Below are positions 19,154-28,751 of a stretch of 64,000 nt of DNA, piece by piece; the stretch's first letter is position 1, and each line of letters begins with the position of its first letter. Source of the DNA: Flavobacteriales bacterium (GTDB taxonomy: Bacteria > Bacteroidota > Bacteroidia > Flavobacteriales_D > Crocinitomicaceae); the NCBI GenBank assembly GCA_947462255.1, contig CANHOA010000007.1:1-64000 (forward strand). Reading direction: 5' to 3'. Position numbers and translations under genes: made by a program. The notes under the pieces were generated by a model. It was not told where the DNA came from, made no database searches, and saw only the letters and a program-made list of their open reading frames with translations.

Positions 19154-21193
19154 ATGCGTAAAATTTTACCAGTAATTATTATCGTATTTTTCTCGTTCAC
19201 AAAAGCTAAGGCCCAATTAGATCCGTGCATTACAACGGATAAAAAACAAAAGAAATCGATTGAGGAAATAAATAAGGTTCAAGATTTTGATAAAGCAAGT
19301 ATCCTTTTAAAGGAAAGCATACGATTATTCCCTGATAATGCCGAGCTATTATTTATTTACGCTAAAAGAGCGTATGCGTTTTCCATGCTTTGTTTTGACA
19401 AGCAAGAAACAATATCAAAAGGAGAACAAAACTTAAAATTAGCATTGGTCCTGTATCAACTTTCACAAAAAAAATGTCAATATTACCATGCAGATTGCGC
19501 CTATTATATTGGCTCTATATTTTTATCGAATGGAGATAAAGTTAAAGCGGCACTATCACTTCAAGAATTTATCGATTTTCCACAGGATGATTTTACACGA
19601 TTACCCGTAGATAATGATATAAAAAGAAGTCAAGTCCAAAAATTTCTGGCTGAATATGCTGATGAAAAGGCCTTATTTGATAATCCTGTTCCATTTGATC
19701 CAAAAAAGATTGCAAATGTGAGTTCAGAGGTTGATGAATACTTCCCCATGATTTCTCCCGATAATGATTTATTGTTTTTTACCCGTAAAGTAGATCGCAC
19801 TAACCTGGGAGATCTTGATAGTTACATCAAAGAAGAATTTACTGTAGCGTCAAGAGTTGGAATATTAAGTGATTTTTCTTTTGGAGATCCACTACCCAAG
19901 CCTTTTAACGATGGAAGTTTTGAAAATTATGGAACCGCCAGTTTATCCGTTGATAATAAAGAAATGATAATTTGCGCCTGTAAAAATGAAGTCGTCTATA
20001 AACAAAATTACCTGAATTGCGATTTATATACAACCACGTATTCACGAAGTGGTAAAGGTGGGAATGATTTCACTTGGTCACCATTGATCAATATGGGGCC
20101 AGGTATTAATACAAAAGATGGATGGGAAGCCCAGCCTGCACTTTCAGCCGATGGAAAATTATTATTTTATACAACGCTAAGAAAAGGATCAAGAGATAAT
20201 GATATCTATTATAGTGAGCGACTATCAAACGGAACGTGGTCAATTGGAAAACCATTTGACATTGTAAATACAGCTGGGAAGGATAAAAGCCCTTTCTTTC
20301 ATCAAGATGGAGAAACCTTGTATTTTGTTTCGGCAAGCACAGATGAGCGAAGAGGCATTGGTGGATTGGATATCTTCTACATCAGAAAAGAACAAGACAA
20401 ATGGTCTAAACCAAAAAATATTGGCTTTCCAATAAATACAACATATGATGAATTAGGGCTTTTTGTTTCAACCAATGGAAAATTAGCGTATTATTCAAGC
20501 CTTAAAGACGGTAATTGGAATATTTATTCGTTTGAATTGTATCCGGAAGCTAGACCAAAAGAAGTAGTAATTTTAAAAGGAGAGATTTTAAACGAAAATA
20601 ATCAAGGAATAACAGACGCTGAAGTTGAAATTACGAATCACGAAACTGGCGAAAAAACGAGCTTTAAAGTAAATGGCGATGATGGAAAATATGCCGTTGT
20701 CGTAAAAGTAAATGAACCTGGTGATTTGATTCTTTCGGTAAAAAAAGATGGCTTTGCGTTCAATGCAAAAGTATTGGATGTAAAAGAGTTGAAAGAATCA
20801 TCGGAAGCTATTCCAACATCAAACTTTGTTATAGAAGAACTAAAGGAAGGTAAAACGTACAACATCAATGATATTCTTTTTGAAACAGATTCGTATGATA
20901 TACCAAATAGGGCTAAAACAATATTGAGTGGATTTTCAGACTATTTAAAAGACAATCCAACACTTAAAATAGCTATTCATGGCCATACTGATGATATTGG
21001 CGATGCGAATAAGAATCTTACACTTTCGATCAATAGATCACAAGCTGTAAAAGATTTTCTCGTTGAAAAAGGAATAGATATAACTCGAATAAATTCGGAA
21101 GGATTTGGGGAGTCTAAACCCAAAGTTTCAAATAATAGTGATGAAAATAGAGCCGTTAATAGAAGAACGGAATTTCAGCTGTTAGCAGATTAA
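19154..21193 (+). CDS. PorE-like OmpA-family protein (TPR, PD40 propeller, CRD, OmpA)
   Basis: 679 aa with signal peptide (LPVIIIVFFSFTKAKAQ). Domain order: helical/TPR-like residues 25-170; WD40-like PD40 propeller about 190-470 (repeated SxDnxxLfFtR-type strands, e.g. PALSADGKLLFYTTLRKGSRDNDIYY); carboxypeptidase-regulatory-like domain 475-550; OmpA peptidoglycan-binding domain 565-679 (HGHTDDIGDANKNLTLSINRSQAVKDFL, NRAVNRRTEF). This order is that of PorE, the periplasmic T9SS component of Porphyromonas gingivalis. Calling it PorE itself is inference; a second protein of the same order lies at 47743. Confidence 0.88.
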   Translation: MRKILPVIIIVFFSFTKAKAQLDPCITTDKKQKKSIEEINKVQDFDKASILLKESIRLFPDNAELLFIYAKRAYAFSMLCFDKQETISKGEQNLKLALVLYQLSQKKCQYYHADCAYYIGSIFLSNGDKVKAALSLQEFIDFPQDDFTRLPVDNDIKRSQVQKFLAEYADEKALFDNPVPFDPKKIANVSSEVDEYFPMISPDNDLLFFTRKVDRTNLGDLDSYIKEEFTVASRVGILSDFSFGDPLPKPFNDGSFENYGTASLSVDNKEMIICACKNEVVYKQNYLNCDLYTTTYSRSGKGGNDFTWSPLINMGPGINTKDGWEAQPALSADGKLLFYTTLRKGSRDNDIYYSERLSNGTWSIGKPFDIVNTAGKDKSPFFHQDGETLYFVSASTDERRGIGGLDIFYIRKEQDKWSKPKNIGFPINTTYDELGLFVSTNGKLAYYSSLKDGNWNIYSFELYPEARPKEVVILKGEILNENNQGITDAEVEITNHETGEKTSFKVNGDDGKYAVVVKVNEPGDLILSVKKDGFAFNAKVLDVKELKESSEAIPTSNFVIEELKEGKTYNINDILFETDSYDIPNRAKTILSGFSDYLKDNPTLKIAIHGHTDDIGDANKNLTLSINRSQAVKDFLVEKGIDITRINSEGFGESKPKVSNNSDENRAVNRRTEFQLLAD

Positions 21194-21199
21194 AAAAAG

Positions 21200-21556
21200 T
21201 TATTTAACAAACTTTTTCTTCTCTCTAATACGAGCAGATTTACCAGTTCGTTCACGGAAATAGAATATTCTTGCTCGCCTAACTGCACCACGCTTAACAA
21301 TAGATATAGCATCTAAAAAAGGTGATGAAATAGGGAAAATACGTTCTACACCAATATTTCCAGACATTTTTCGAACGGTAAAGGTTTCGGTAAGACCCGA
21401 GCCTCTGCGCTGTAAAACGACACCCTGGAATTGCTGAATACGCTCTTTAACACCTTCCTTAATTTTATATGATACTATGATTGTATCGCCTGCTCCAAAA
21501 ATGGGTAAATCATTGGCAGCTACAATTTCTTTTTGAATTTCACTAATAAGGTTCAT
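21200..21556 (-). CDS. rplS: 50S ribosomal protein L19
   Basis: 118 aa, matching L19 along its length: GDTIIVSYKIKEGVKERIQQFQGVVLQRRGSG, TFTVRKMSGNIGVERIFPISSPF and the C-terminal RRARIFYFRERTGKSARI. It is convergent with the PorE-like gene, 6 nt apart. It is not beside trmD and rpsP as in many bacteria; those neighbours lie elsewhere (rpsP-rimM at 42.2-43.5 kb). A near-consensus -7 box (TAATATTG, minus strand 21601-21594) precedes it. Confidence 0.97.
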   Translation of the reverse strand: MNLISEIQKEIVAANDLPIFGAGDTIIVSYKIKEGVKERIQQFQGVVLQRRGSGLTETFTVRKMSGNIGVERIFPISSPFLDAISIVKRGAVRRARIFYFRERTGKSARIREKKKFVK

Positions 21557-21671
21557 GACAACTATTTTTATCCCTTAATCTCTAATGGGGGTGCAATATT
21601 ACAAAATAAATCTTAAAGTATAGAAAGAATAAAAGAAAAAATTTCGGATTTGATAAAAAAAGCAATTATTC

Positions 21672-22103
21672 TCAAGACAATAACACAAAGAGAATCAAAA
21701 AGAATAAAACCAAGGAGTAAATCACAATTAATTGCTTGGTTTCAACACCGCCTCCCTTAGGGATGGATGGCTTATTTTTATCCGAATTTGATGGAGGTGA
21801 GGTTTTATTATTATTTTTTTGTTCAGATGTATCGTCTTTTAATACTGGGGATATTCTATATTTTGCCCATTTCAATTCGTATGAAGCGCCTAATTGAACG
21901 TAATCGCCACTTCCCAATAAGGTGTATCCTTTTAGACGCTTTCCATTAACAAAAGTGCCAGCTTCCGAATTTAGATCAGTAATAAAAACATTTCCTGATG
22001 CATCACCAAATAATTCCAAATGAAACAAGGATACGTCCTCGTTATGAACAACAATATCATTTTTATCTGACCTGCCTATTTTTAGCTGAATTTTTTCACT
22101 CAT
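21672..22103 (-). CDS. FHA-domain protein with C-terminal membrane anchor
   Basis: 143 aa. Residues 5-80 form a forkhead-associated domain: KIGRSDKNDIVVHNEDVSLFHLEL includes the Gly-Arg-Ser and the Ser...His positions that bind phosphothreonine, then DLNSEAGTFVNGKRL. A low-complexity Lys/Ser/Asn/Pro linker (about 90-120) leads to one membrane helix (QLIVIYSLVLFFLILFVLL) at the very C-terminus, so the FHA domain probably faces the cytoplasm. No Ser/Thr kinase or phosphatase lies nearby, so its partner is unknown. Divergent from parA. Confidence 0.85.
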   Translation of the reverse strand: MSEKIQLKIGRSDKNDIVVHNEDVSLFHLELFGDASGNVFITDLNSEAGTFVNGKRLKGYTLLGSGDYVQLGASYELKWAKYRISPVLKDDTSEQKNNNKTSPPSNSDKNKPSIPKGGGVETKQLIVIYSLVLFFLILFVLLS

Positions 22104-22266
22104 TTACTTTGATTCAAAAATAAATAAATAACGATGATCTAAAATATGATGATATACCTTGATTACACAATTATAAACAAAATTAGCTAAAATCAGTTAA
22201 TAAAATTTAAGTAATTTAGTGAAAAAGCATTCAAACTTCAATTAATTTTATACTCTAAAAAAAAAC

Positions 22267-23079
22267 ATGGGGAAGGTAATAGCAATAGCAAACCAAAAAG
22301 GGGGCGTAGGAAAAACAACCACAGCAATTAATTTAGGCGGCTGTTTGGGTGTATTAGAATATAAAACATTAATTATTGATGCTGACCCTCAAGCCAATTC
22401 AACCTCAGGCACAGGCTTTGACCCTAAATCAGTTCGTAATATTTATGATTGCCTCGTTAATGAATTGGATCCAAAAGAAGCGATACTTAGTACTCAAAAT
22501 CCAAATTTAGATATTCTACCGTCGCATATTGATTTAGTTGGAGCTGAATTGGAAATGATAAATTTACCGAACAGAGAATACCTTCTCGAAAAAGCAATCG
22601 CGAAAATAAAGGATGATTATGATTTTATTTTAATCGATTGTTCACCTTCTCTTGGTCTGATAACAATCAATGCACTTGTCGCTGCAGATTCCGTTATGAT
22701 CCCCGTTCAATGTGAATATTTCGCTTTAGAAGGACTAAGTAAATTACTCAATACAATTAAAATTGTTCAAGCAAGATTAAAACCGAATCTCGAAATAGAA
22801 GGAATGATTTTGACCATGTACGATACTCGATTGCGCTTAGCAAATCAGGTAGTTGATGAAGTAAAAACCCACTTTCAAGAATTGGTATTCGATACAATTA
22901 TCCATAGAAATACAACACTAACTGAAGCTTCTAGCCATGGCGCAACTGTTATCATGCACGATGCTGCATCAAGGGGCACTATAAATTACCTGAATTTTGC
23001 TCGTGAATTATTACAAAAAAATAATCTGACGAAGATTGGCAATGATGAAAAAATAATTGAACTCGATAATGAGCAATAA
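22267..23079 (+). CDS. parA: Chromosome partitioning ATPase ParA/Soj
   Basis: 270-aa deviant-Walker ATPase that moves ParB-bound origins. ANQKGGVGKTTTAINLG is the Walker A' motif, LIIDADPQANSTSG Walker A'/switch I and DFILIDCSPSLGLITINAL Walker B. It overlaps parB by 11 nt, the usual chromosomal arrangement. The C-terminal tail beyond residue 250 is variable. Presence of parAB suggests the replication origin may not be far, but no DnaA-box cluster or dnaA was seen here. Confidence 0.96.
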   Translation: MGKVIAIANQKGGVGKTTTAINLGGCLGVLEYKTLIIDADPQANSTSGTGFDPKSVRNIYDCLVNELDPKEAILSTQNPNLDILPSHIDLVGAELEMINLPNREYLLEKAIAKIKDDYDFILIDCSPSLGLITINALVAADSVMIPVQCEYFALEGLSKLLNTIKIVQARLKPNLEIEGMILTMYDTRLRLANQVVDEVKTHFQELVFDTIIHRNTTLTEASSHGATVIMHDAASRGTINYLNFARELLQKNNLTKIGNDEKIIELDNEQ

Positions 23080-23959
23080 TCATAAAAAACAGCCAGCACT
23101 CGGAAGAGGACTAGGTGCCCTTTTAACGAATGTTGATACAGACATAACCTCCTTGACTGGAGCTACACTTGGATCGATTTCCTTGTTGCCTATTCATTCG
23201 ATAGAAACTAATCCGTTTAATCCGCGTGAATACTTCCAAAAAGAAGCCTTGGATGAGTTAGCGGTTTCTATTGGTACTCATGGCATTATACAACCACTTA
23301 CCGTTCGTAAATTGGGACGTGATAAATACCAACTTATTTCCGGAGAAAGACGCTTTAGGGCCGCCCAATTAGCGGGATTAATCGAAGTGCCTGCGTACAT
23401 ACGCGTTGCTAACGATCAAGCAATGCTCGAAATGGCGCTTGTTGAAAACATCCAACGTGAAGATCTTAACGCCATTGAAATAGGAATATCGTATCAACGA
23501 TTGATAGAAGAATGTGCTTTAACACAAGAACAATTAGGTGAAAAAATAGCTAAATCAAGGTCTAATGTTACGAATCATCTCCGCTTATTAAAGCTACCTG
23601 CTGCGATTCAGGCTGGAGTGAGAGATGGTTTAATTTCTATGGGGCACGCTAGAGCGCTAGTTTCTGTGTCGGATGAAGCAGAACAGATGAGGCGATTTAA
23701 TCAGATCCATGAGGATGGTTTGTCAGTTAGGGAACTTGAACAGCTTTTGAAAAAACCCAAAAACCAAGCACCAATAAATAATTTGAATGTGTCAACGAAA
23801 CTATCGTCACTTCAAATGGTATTTATCGAAGAATTAGAAAAACGACTTGCCGCAAATGTGAGCATTCAAAAAAATGGAAAAGGTCAAGGTAAATTAATTG
23901 TTCCTTTCAAATCAGATGACGATTTTAAACGAATTATTTCTCTACTGAACGGAGAATGA
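23069..23959 (+). CDS. parB: Chromosome partitioning protein ParB/Spo0J
   Basis: 296 aa. N-terminal ALGRGLGALLTN is the ParA-interacting, ATPase-stimulating motif of chromosomal ParB; the CTP-binding/ParB-N domain holds TNPFNPREYF, GIIQPLTVR, GERRFRAAQLAG and ENIQREDLN; a helix-turn-helix (LTQEQLGEKIAKSRSNVTNHLRLL) binds parS; the C-terminus dimerises. ATG 23069 is chosen over the in-frame TTG 12 nt upstream. The stop overlaps the next gene (ATGA). No parS-like TGTTNCACGTGAAACA was noticed. Confidence 0.95.
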   Translation: MSNNHKKQPALGRGLGALLTNVDTDITSLTGATLGSISLLPIHSIETNPFNPREYFQKEALDELAVSIGTHGIIQPLTVRKLGRDKYQLISGERRFRAAQLAGLIEVPAYIRVANDQAMLEMALVENIQREDLNAIEIGISYQRLIEECALTQEQLGEKIAKSRSNVTNHLRLLKLPAAIQAGVRDGLISMGHARALVSVSDEAEQMRRFNQIHEDGLSVRELEQLLKKPKNQAPINNLNVSTKLSSLQMVFIEELEKRLAANVSIQKNGKGQGKLIVPFKSDDDFKRIISLLNGE

Positions 23960-24498
23960 AATATGTAGCGCTACTTAGTGTATTTATACCGTTCTTAACC
24001 TTTGGGCAATTAAAACCTAGCTCCGAGGCCGATACAAATTCTTATTATTTTAAAAAAGCATTATTTCTTTCCGCTTGTGTGCCAGGCGCTGGCCAAGTGT
24101 ATAATTCAATCAACATGCAAAATGGAAGAAAAAATGCCTACTGGAAAGTACCATTAATCTATGCAGGAATAGGTGCTACTGGGTATTTTTTAATTTCAAA
24201 TCAGAAAATGAAAAATGTATTGAAAGATGAATATACATTAAGACAAAATGGTGGGGGAAGTCAAGATTGGGCGCAATATGATGACCAAGCTATACTTTCT
24301 ATTTATCAGCAATATTTAGATTGGCGCGATTTATCCATTCTAGCGCTCGGGGCTGTTTACTTTATTCAAATTGTTGATGCAGGTGTAGAAGCACATTTTA
24401 TAAAATTTGATGTAAGTGATCAATTAAGCTTAACAGTTGATCCAAGTTTAATGAACTTAAATTCGCCCGGGTTTACGTTTAAAATGTCATTTCGTTAA
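23956..24498 (+). CDS. DUF5683 family membrane protein
   Basis: 180 aa with a signal peptide (MKYVALLSVFIPFLTFGQ) and two hydrophobic segments (VPLIYAGIGATGYFLI and ILALGAVYFIQIVDAGVEAHF). FLSACVPGAGQVYNSINMQNGRKNAYWKVP near residue 40 is the hallmark of this Bacteroidota family, which is often encoded next to parB and dapB. Function unknown. It overlaps parB by 4 nt, so it belongs to the parAB operon. Confidence 0.85.
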   Translation: MKYVALLSVFIPFLTFGQLKPSSEADTNSYYFKKALFLSACVPGAGQVYNSINMQNGRKNAYWKVPLIYAGIGATGYFLISNQKMKNVLKDEYTLRQNGGGSQDWAQYDDQAILSIYQQYLDWRDLSILALGAVYFIQIVDAGVEAHFIKFDVSDQLSLTVDPSLMNLNSPGFTFKMSFR

Positions 24499-24509
24499 TT
24501 TAAATCGCT

Positions 24510-24517
24510 TATTTTTG
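24510..24517 (+). promoter_or_regulatory. Promoter -7 box just before dapB
   Basis: TATTTTTG fits TAnnTTTG and ends 6 nt before the dapB ATG, again predicting a very short leader. No convincing -33 element at 19-20 nt upstream. Confidence 0.35.
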
Positions 24518-24523
24518 CTTCCT

Positions 24524-25243
24524 ATGAATATTGCGCTAATTGGATATGGTAAAATGGGCAAAGCAATCGAAAAGATTGCCCTCGAAAAAGGGCATCAGGT
24601 AATTGTGATTGTAGATAGCAAAAAGACCATTGAAAATGCAAATTTTAATGGCGTTGATGTAGCAATAGAATTTACACGCCCTGAAATAGCGCTTAAACAC
24701 ATGCTGTTTTGTTTGGAAATTGGTGTGCCAATTGTTGTTGGAACAACCGCTTGGAAAGAAGATCTTCCTGCTATTACAGATAAGGTCAACAAACAGAATG
24801 GGGCCTTAGTACACGCCAGTAATTTTAGCATTGGGGTTAATTTATTCTTTGAAATGAATAATAAACTTGCCCAAATCATGCAAGACCATACAGAATATAA
24901 TGTGAGCATTAAAGAAACGCATCACACCCAAAAATTGGATAAACCAAGTGGGACAGCACTTAGTTTAGCAGAAGGAATTATTGAAAATAATGAACATTAT
25001 TCTAATTGGAAATTAGTAGAAACGGATCACGAAAAAAACTCAAATGAATTCTTTATTCAATCCATTAGAGAAGAAAATGTTCCTGGAACACATTTAATTA
25101 GCTACGAATCACAAATCGATAGCATTCATTTCGAACATGTTGCTCATACAAGAGATGGTTTTGCTCTTGGTGCTATTGTCGCTGCTGAATGGCTTCAAAA
25201 TAAAAAAGGTATTTTTACCATGAAAGATGTTTTACAACATTAA
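24524..25243 (+). CDS. dapB: 4-hydroxy-tetrahydrodipicolinate reductase
   Basis: NAD(P)H-dependent reductase of the lysine/diaminopimelate pathway. The N-terminal Rossmann motif is IGYGKMGKAI; the catalytic region is the family signature ETHHTQKLDKPSGTALSLA (His and Lys of the active site). Length 239 aa is normal. ATG 24524 is preferred to the in-frame TTG at 24515 because the glycine loop must sit close to the N-terminus and the promoter box overlaps the TTG. Confidence 0.95.
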   Translation: MNIALIGYGKMGKAIEKIALEKGHQVIVIVDSKKTIENANFNGVDVAIEFTRPEIALKHMLFCLEIGVPIVVGTTAWKEDLPAITDKVNKQNGALVHASNFSIGVNLFFEMNNKLAQIMQDHTEYNVSIKETHHTQKLDKPSGTALSLAEGIIENNEHYSNWKLVETDHEKNSNEFFIQSIREENVPGTHLISYESQIDSIHFEHVAHTRDGFALGAIVAAEWLQNKKGIFTMKDVLQH

Positions 25244-25255
25244 TTTATATAACCT

Positions 25256-27109
25256 ATGAGCTTTTTATTCTTTTATATCTTAATCTTAGTTCACCCATAC
25301 CTCGCCATGTGGTGGAAATCTTTTCCAAAAGCAGGAAGAAAAGAATGGGAAGCATTAATTCCTGGTTATAACTACTTTGTGGTTTTCAAAATCACGTGCG
25401 GAAAACCGTTTTGGGCATTACTCATGCTTATTCCCGGAGTTCACCTTGTTATGCTTGCTGTTGCAAATGCTAGTTATTTAAAACGATTTGGCTACTATTC
25501 CTTTACCGATACCTTGCAAGCCATCTTTTTTCCGTACCTATTGAGCTACAATGCCACAAGCGATCAAGCTGTATTTGGAAAAGAAACAAACTGGTCAAAT
25601 TCCAAAGAAATTGAAACTAGAAAATGGAGCGATCACATTGCTTTATTCCTTTCTTTGCCAATCATTGGCCATATCCTCACCATTGGAATTAGTGCCATAT
25701 CGCGCGATAAACCTGGAAATAAATCTCGTGTGAAAGAATGGGGAGATTCCATTATTTTTGCCCTAGTTGCTGCTAGCATTATCCGTACGTACGTTTTTGA
25801 ACCTTTTCAAATTCCAACGGGATCGATGGAAAAAACTATGCTGGTAGGGGATTTTTTATTCGTAAACAAATTAGCCTATGGACCTAAAGTACCCGTTACC
25901 CCACTCTCCTATCCACTCGTGCATAATAATGTTCCTTGGATAAATATTCAATCCTACACCACCATAGAAAAAGGAAGCTATTTTAGACTACCAGGATTTG
26001 GCAAAGTAAATCGTAATGATGTGGTAGTTTTTAATTACCCTTCTGGCGATACAGCAATCTATGACCCCCGAGTACCAGAAGGACTAATGGGCCACGATTA
26101 CCACGGCGTGCTCATTTCAGAAGCGCTCTTTTATTGGAGATCGACGAAAAACGCCTCTTTTTCAAGTGATTCCGCATATTATAATTTCATGAATAAATTT
26201 GGTCAAGAATTTATTGACAACATTGGCTATTGGAAAAAAATGGCACGCCAAGGCATGCAGAATGGCGAAACCTACTCAAGAGGTGGTATGCCCGAAAAAG
26301 GGCTCGATTATATTGAGCACAAGGGCCTTATTTACAGACCTGTAGACAAACGGGAAAATTACATCAAGCGCTGCGTAGGTATTCCTGGCGATTTTCTTGA
26401 AGTGAAAGGCTCAATATTATATGTAAATGGCAAACCCGGGTGGATAGCTCCGAACCAATGCATCCAATACAAAGTAATGAAAAGTAACCTTGCTTTTCCA
26501 ATGCAAAATGAAATGTGTGAACGCTTTGGTCTTGAAAATGATCCAAATGGTGCTCGAATTGATTTTGAAGACCGATACCCAGAATTTTATTTGCTTAACC
26601 TAACCCTTGCAGAAAAGAAGAAAATTCAACAAGCTTTTCCAGAGGCGAAATTTGAAATTTATATCCCAACGGATCGAGCTGATAAATATGGAGCCAAGCC
26701 GACTGTTCAACAGATGATTGAAAATCTTAATATTTTCCCTAAGGATTTTTATGTCAACAACACGATGACAGATTTTGAAAAGTTTCAAGTGCCAAGAAAA
26801 GGCCAAACTATTTCAATTTCAAAAAGCAATATTGCATGGTATCGGCGCATTATTTCAGCCTATGAAGGTCATACCTTGGTAGAGAAAAAAGATGGGTCCA
26901 TTTTAATTGATGGGAAGAAAGTGAGTAGCTACACCTTTGGGATGAATTACTATTGGTTAATGGGAGACAATCGCTATAATTCAGCAGATTCTAGAGTTTG
27001 GGGATTTGTTCCAGAAGATCATGTGGTGGGAAGAGCCTCTTTAGTTTGGTTTTCTAAGAGTCCATACAAAGGCATCAGATGGGATCGCTTGTTTAAGTTT
27101 ATTCATTAA
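25256..27109 (+). CDS. lepB: Signal peptidase I, long Bacteroidota form
   Basis: 617 aa, nearly twice E. coli LepB. The N-terminal 150 residues hold several hydrophobic segments (FLFFYILILVHPYLAMWW, WALLMLIPGVHLVMLAVA, HIALFLSLPIIGHILTIGI) seen in this lineage. The serine is Ser190 in PFQIPTGSMEKTMLVGD, the general-base lysine Lys371 in YIKRCVGIPGDF, and box E is MGDNRYNSADSRVWGFVP. Large insertions lie between the Ser and Lys boxes (about 240-350) and before box E (400-560). Acts on exported precursors at the inner membrane. One-base overlap with the next gene. Confidence 0.93.
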   Translation: MSFLFFYILILVHPYLAMWWKSFPKAGRKEWEALIPGYNYFVVFKITCGKPFWALLMLIPGVHLVMLAVANASYLKRFGYYSFTDTLQAIFFPYLLSYNATSDQAVFGKETNWSNSKEIETRKWSDHIALFLSLPIIGHILTIGISAISRDKPGNKSRVKEWGDSIIFALVAASIIRTYVFEPFQIPTGSMEKTMLVGDFLFVNKLAYGPKVPVTPLSYPLVHNNVPWINIQSYTTIEKGSYFRLPGFGKVNRNDVVVFNYPSGDTAIYDPRVPEGLMGHDYHGVLISEALFYWRSTKNASFSSDSAYYNFMNKFGQEFIDNIGYWKKMARQGMQNGETYSRGGMPEKGLDYIEHKGLIYRPVDKRENYIKRCVGIPGDFLEVKGSILYVNGKPGWIAPNQCIQYKVMKSNLAFPMQNEMCERFGLENDPNGARIDFEDRYPEFYLLNLTLAEKKKIQQAFPEAKFEIYIPTDRADKYGAKPTVQQMIENLNIFPKDFYVNNTMTDFEKFQVPRKGQTISISKSNIAWYRRIISAYEGHTLVEKKDGSILIDGKKVSSYTFGMNYYWLMGDNRYNSADSRVWGFVPEDHVVGRASLVWFSKSPYKGIRWDRLFKFIH

Positions 27110-27708
27110 TGGCGGTTTTTCCTTGCGCCTACTTTCCCTCTATCAGTTACTTAAAATTACTGTACAAATTCCAGCCCTGCACGATTGATTTAAAAGAAAA
27201 CTTTGTGAAGCAAAGTATTCGAAATAGGTGTGAAATACTCAGTGCCAATGGAAGACTTAAGTTAATTGTACCTATACAGCATAACAAATTAATAAAAGTT
27301 AGCTCAGGAGAAATTAAAATCGATTACACAGATAGATGGCAAACCAATCATTGCAGAGCCATTCATTCTGCCTATGCTCACGCCCCGTATTTTGAAGATT
27401 ATTTTCCAGCTGTAAAAGAGTGCATCATGGAAGTTCATGACTTACTTTGCCACAAGAATATCGCCATACTAGCGCTTTTTGGTGAGTTATTAGATCTTCA
27501 ATTTGACCATCACTTAGCACATACCTATACAAAGGAAACGAAAGATGACTTTCGCTCATATGATTTTTTTCTTCCAGAAGAAGGTGTTAAACCGTACCAA
27601 CAAGTATTTAGCTATACGAAGGCGTTTGAGGAGAACCTCTCTTTACTAGACTTAGTTTTTAATGAAGGTCCTTTTGCAAGAAATTGGATTCTTACAAACC
27701 AAAAATAA
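27109..27708 (+). CDS. WbqC family protein
   Basis: 199 aa. FPCAYFPSISYLKLLYK at the N-terminus, RNRCEILSANGRLKLIVPIQ, and IDYTDRWQTNHCRAIHSAYAHAPYFEDYFP are recognisable WbqC features. Family members occur in O-antigen and sugar-modification clusters as well as singly, and the reaction is unproven. The start shares a base with the lepB stop, so it is co-translated with lepB, a linkage common in Bacteroidota. The 3' end overlaps the convergent gene by 17 bp. Confidence 0.88.
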   Translation: MAVFPCAYFPSISYLKLLYKFQPCTIDLKENFVKQSIRNRCEILSANGRLKLIVPIQHNKLIKVSSGEIKIDYTDRWQTNHCRAIHSAYAHAPYFEDYFPAVKECIMEVHDLLCHKNIAILALFGELLDLQFDHHLAHTYTKETKDDFRSYDFFLPEEGVKPYQQVFSYTKAFEENLSLLDLVFNEGPFARNWILTNQK

Positions 27709-28657
27709 GAGAATTAGTCGACTTCTTTTGAAACAGTCTATTCCAATTCACCCTTACTATAGAATTATTAATTAAATCGTTGTTGGATATGAATAAATCG
27801 CCTAAGGCGTTGAATGTCATACCTGATGGGTTAGAAAATGCTCTGTCGGTTAAAACTGCCATGTTTACCAATTCACCAAATTGATTGAAAACAGCTATGG
27901 TTTTATCTACAGAAGACAAAATATAAATTTCATTTGTTTTAGGATGAACAGCGATGGCTGTTGGAATAAAAGATAATCCGTGAATGGTATCACCGAATTC
28001 ATCTTGCTTAAAAAATCCTATTTTAACATTGTTTTTTTCTGCAAAAGCATCTAAATCTTCTACATCAAAAGTAAATAATGGCTCTTCAATAAATTGAGTT
28101 TTATTCAGATTGTACGTATAAACCGCTCGTTTAGAATTTTCAATATCATTTAAGGGAACATCTTTTATAATAAATAAACGATGAGTTATGGCATGCAAAC
28201 AAATTCCCCCACTCTTAAAATCGGTATTGCCATCCACTAACTTAACAGTACTGATAGAGTCAAAGGGTGCATGCGAGCGATAGACTGACATGTCATCGTC
28301 AAATAAAAACAAGCTAGAATCAACCACTATAACATCCCTAAATGGCTTCAATAGACCAAAATTTAAGGGGCTACTTACCCGATTGGAATCAATGTTGTAT
28401 AAAACTACGTTGCCAGTTTGAGATTGAATACAGACATAATTGGCGCTATCAATCATTGAAAGATGGGTCAATGGAGCATTTCCCATTGGTAATTGTTGAA
28501 TCGAATTAGCGTGCTCTAAATCAAAATAGCCATCTTCCTTTTGAAAAGAAATTGCTTTTTCGTGATAATAGGATTTTGCACCAAATTTTACAATGGATTT
28601 TGCTGCAATAACGGAAAGGATTGCAAGGACAAATGAGAAAAAATACTGTTTCTTCAA
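27692..28657 (-). CDS. Exported beta-propeller protein, SdiA-regulated-like
   Basis: 321 aa with a signal sequence or single anchor (FFSFVLAILSVIAAKSIV). The rest has propeller-like strand repeats; the C-terminal half, AIAVHPKTNEIYILSSVDKTIAVFNQFGELVN...NPSGMTFNALGDLFISNN, is like the SdiA-regulated/NHL type. No catalytic residues can be named. It is a single gene facing away from the outer membrane protein at 28812. Assignment by fold style only. Confidence 0.65.
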   Translation of the reverse strand: MKKQYFFSFVLAILSVIAAKSIVKFGAKSYYHEKAISFQKEDGYFDLEHANSIQQLPMGNAPLTHLSMIDSANYVCIQSQTGNVVLYNIDSNRVSSPLNFGLLKPFRDVIVVDSSLFLFDDDMSVYRSHAPFDSISTVKLVDGNTDFKSGGICLHAITHRLFIIKDVPLNDIENSKRAVYTYNLNKTQFIEEPLFTFDVEDLDAFAEKNNVKIGFFKQDEFGDTIHGLSFIPTAIAVHPKTNEIYILSSVDKTIAVFNQFGELVNMAVLTDRAFSNPSGMTFNALGDLFISNNDLINNSIVRVNWNRLFQKKSTNSLIFGL

Positions 28658-28751
28658 GATTTGAAAATTTCATAACAAATGTACGATTTTTTAATTTAAA
28701 CCAAAATAAAACAACTAATTACAGGTATTTTTCATAAAATTGCTTGTAATA

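Noticed and set aside
21194-21217. Terminator between the PorE-like gene and rplS
   Set aside because: AAAAAGTT/AACTTTTT can pair but the stem is almost all A-T and lies inside the end of rplS, so support is weak.
22267-24498. Replication origin beside parAB
   Set aside because: No dnaA, gidA-type neighbours, DnaA-box cluster or parS site was seen, so an origin cannot be claimed.
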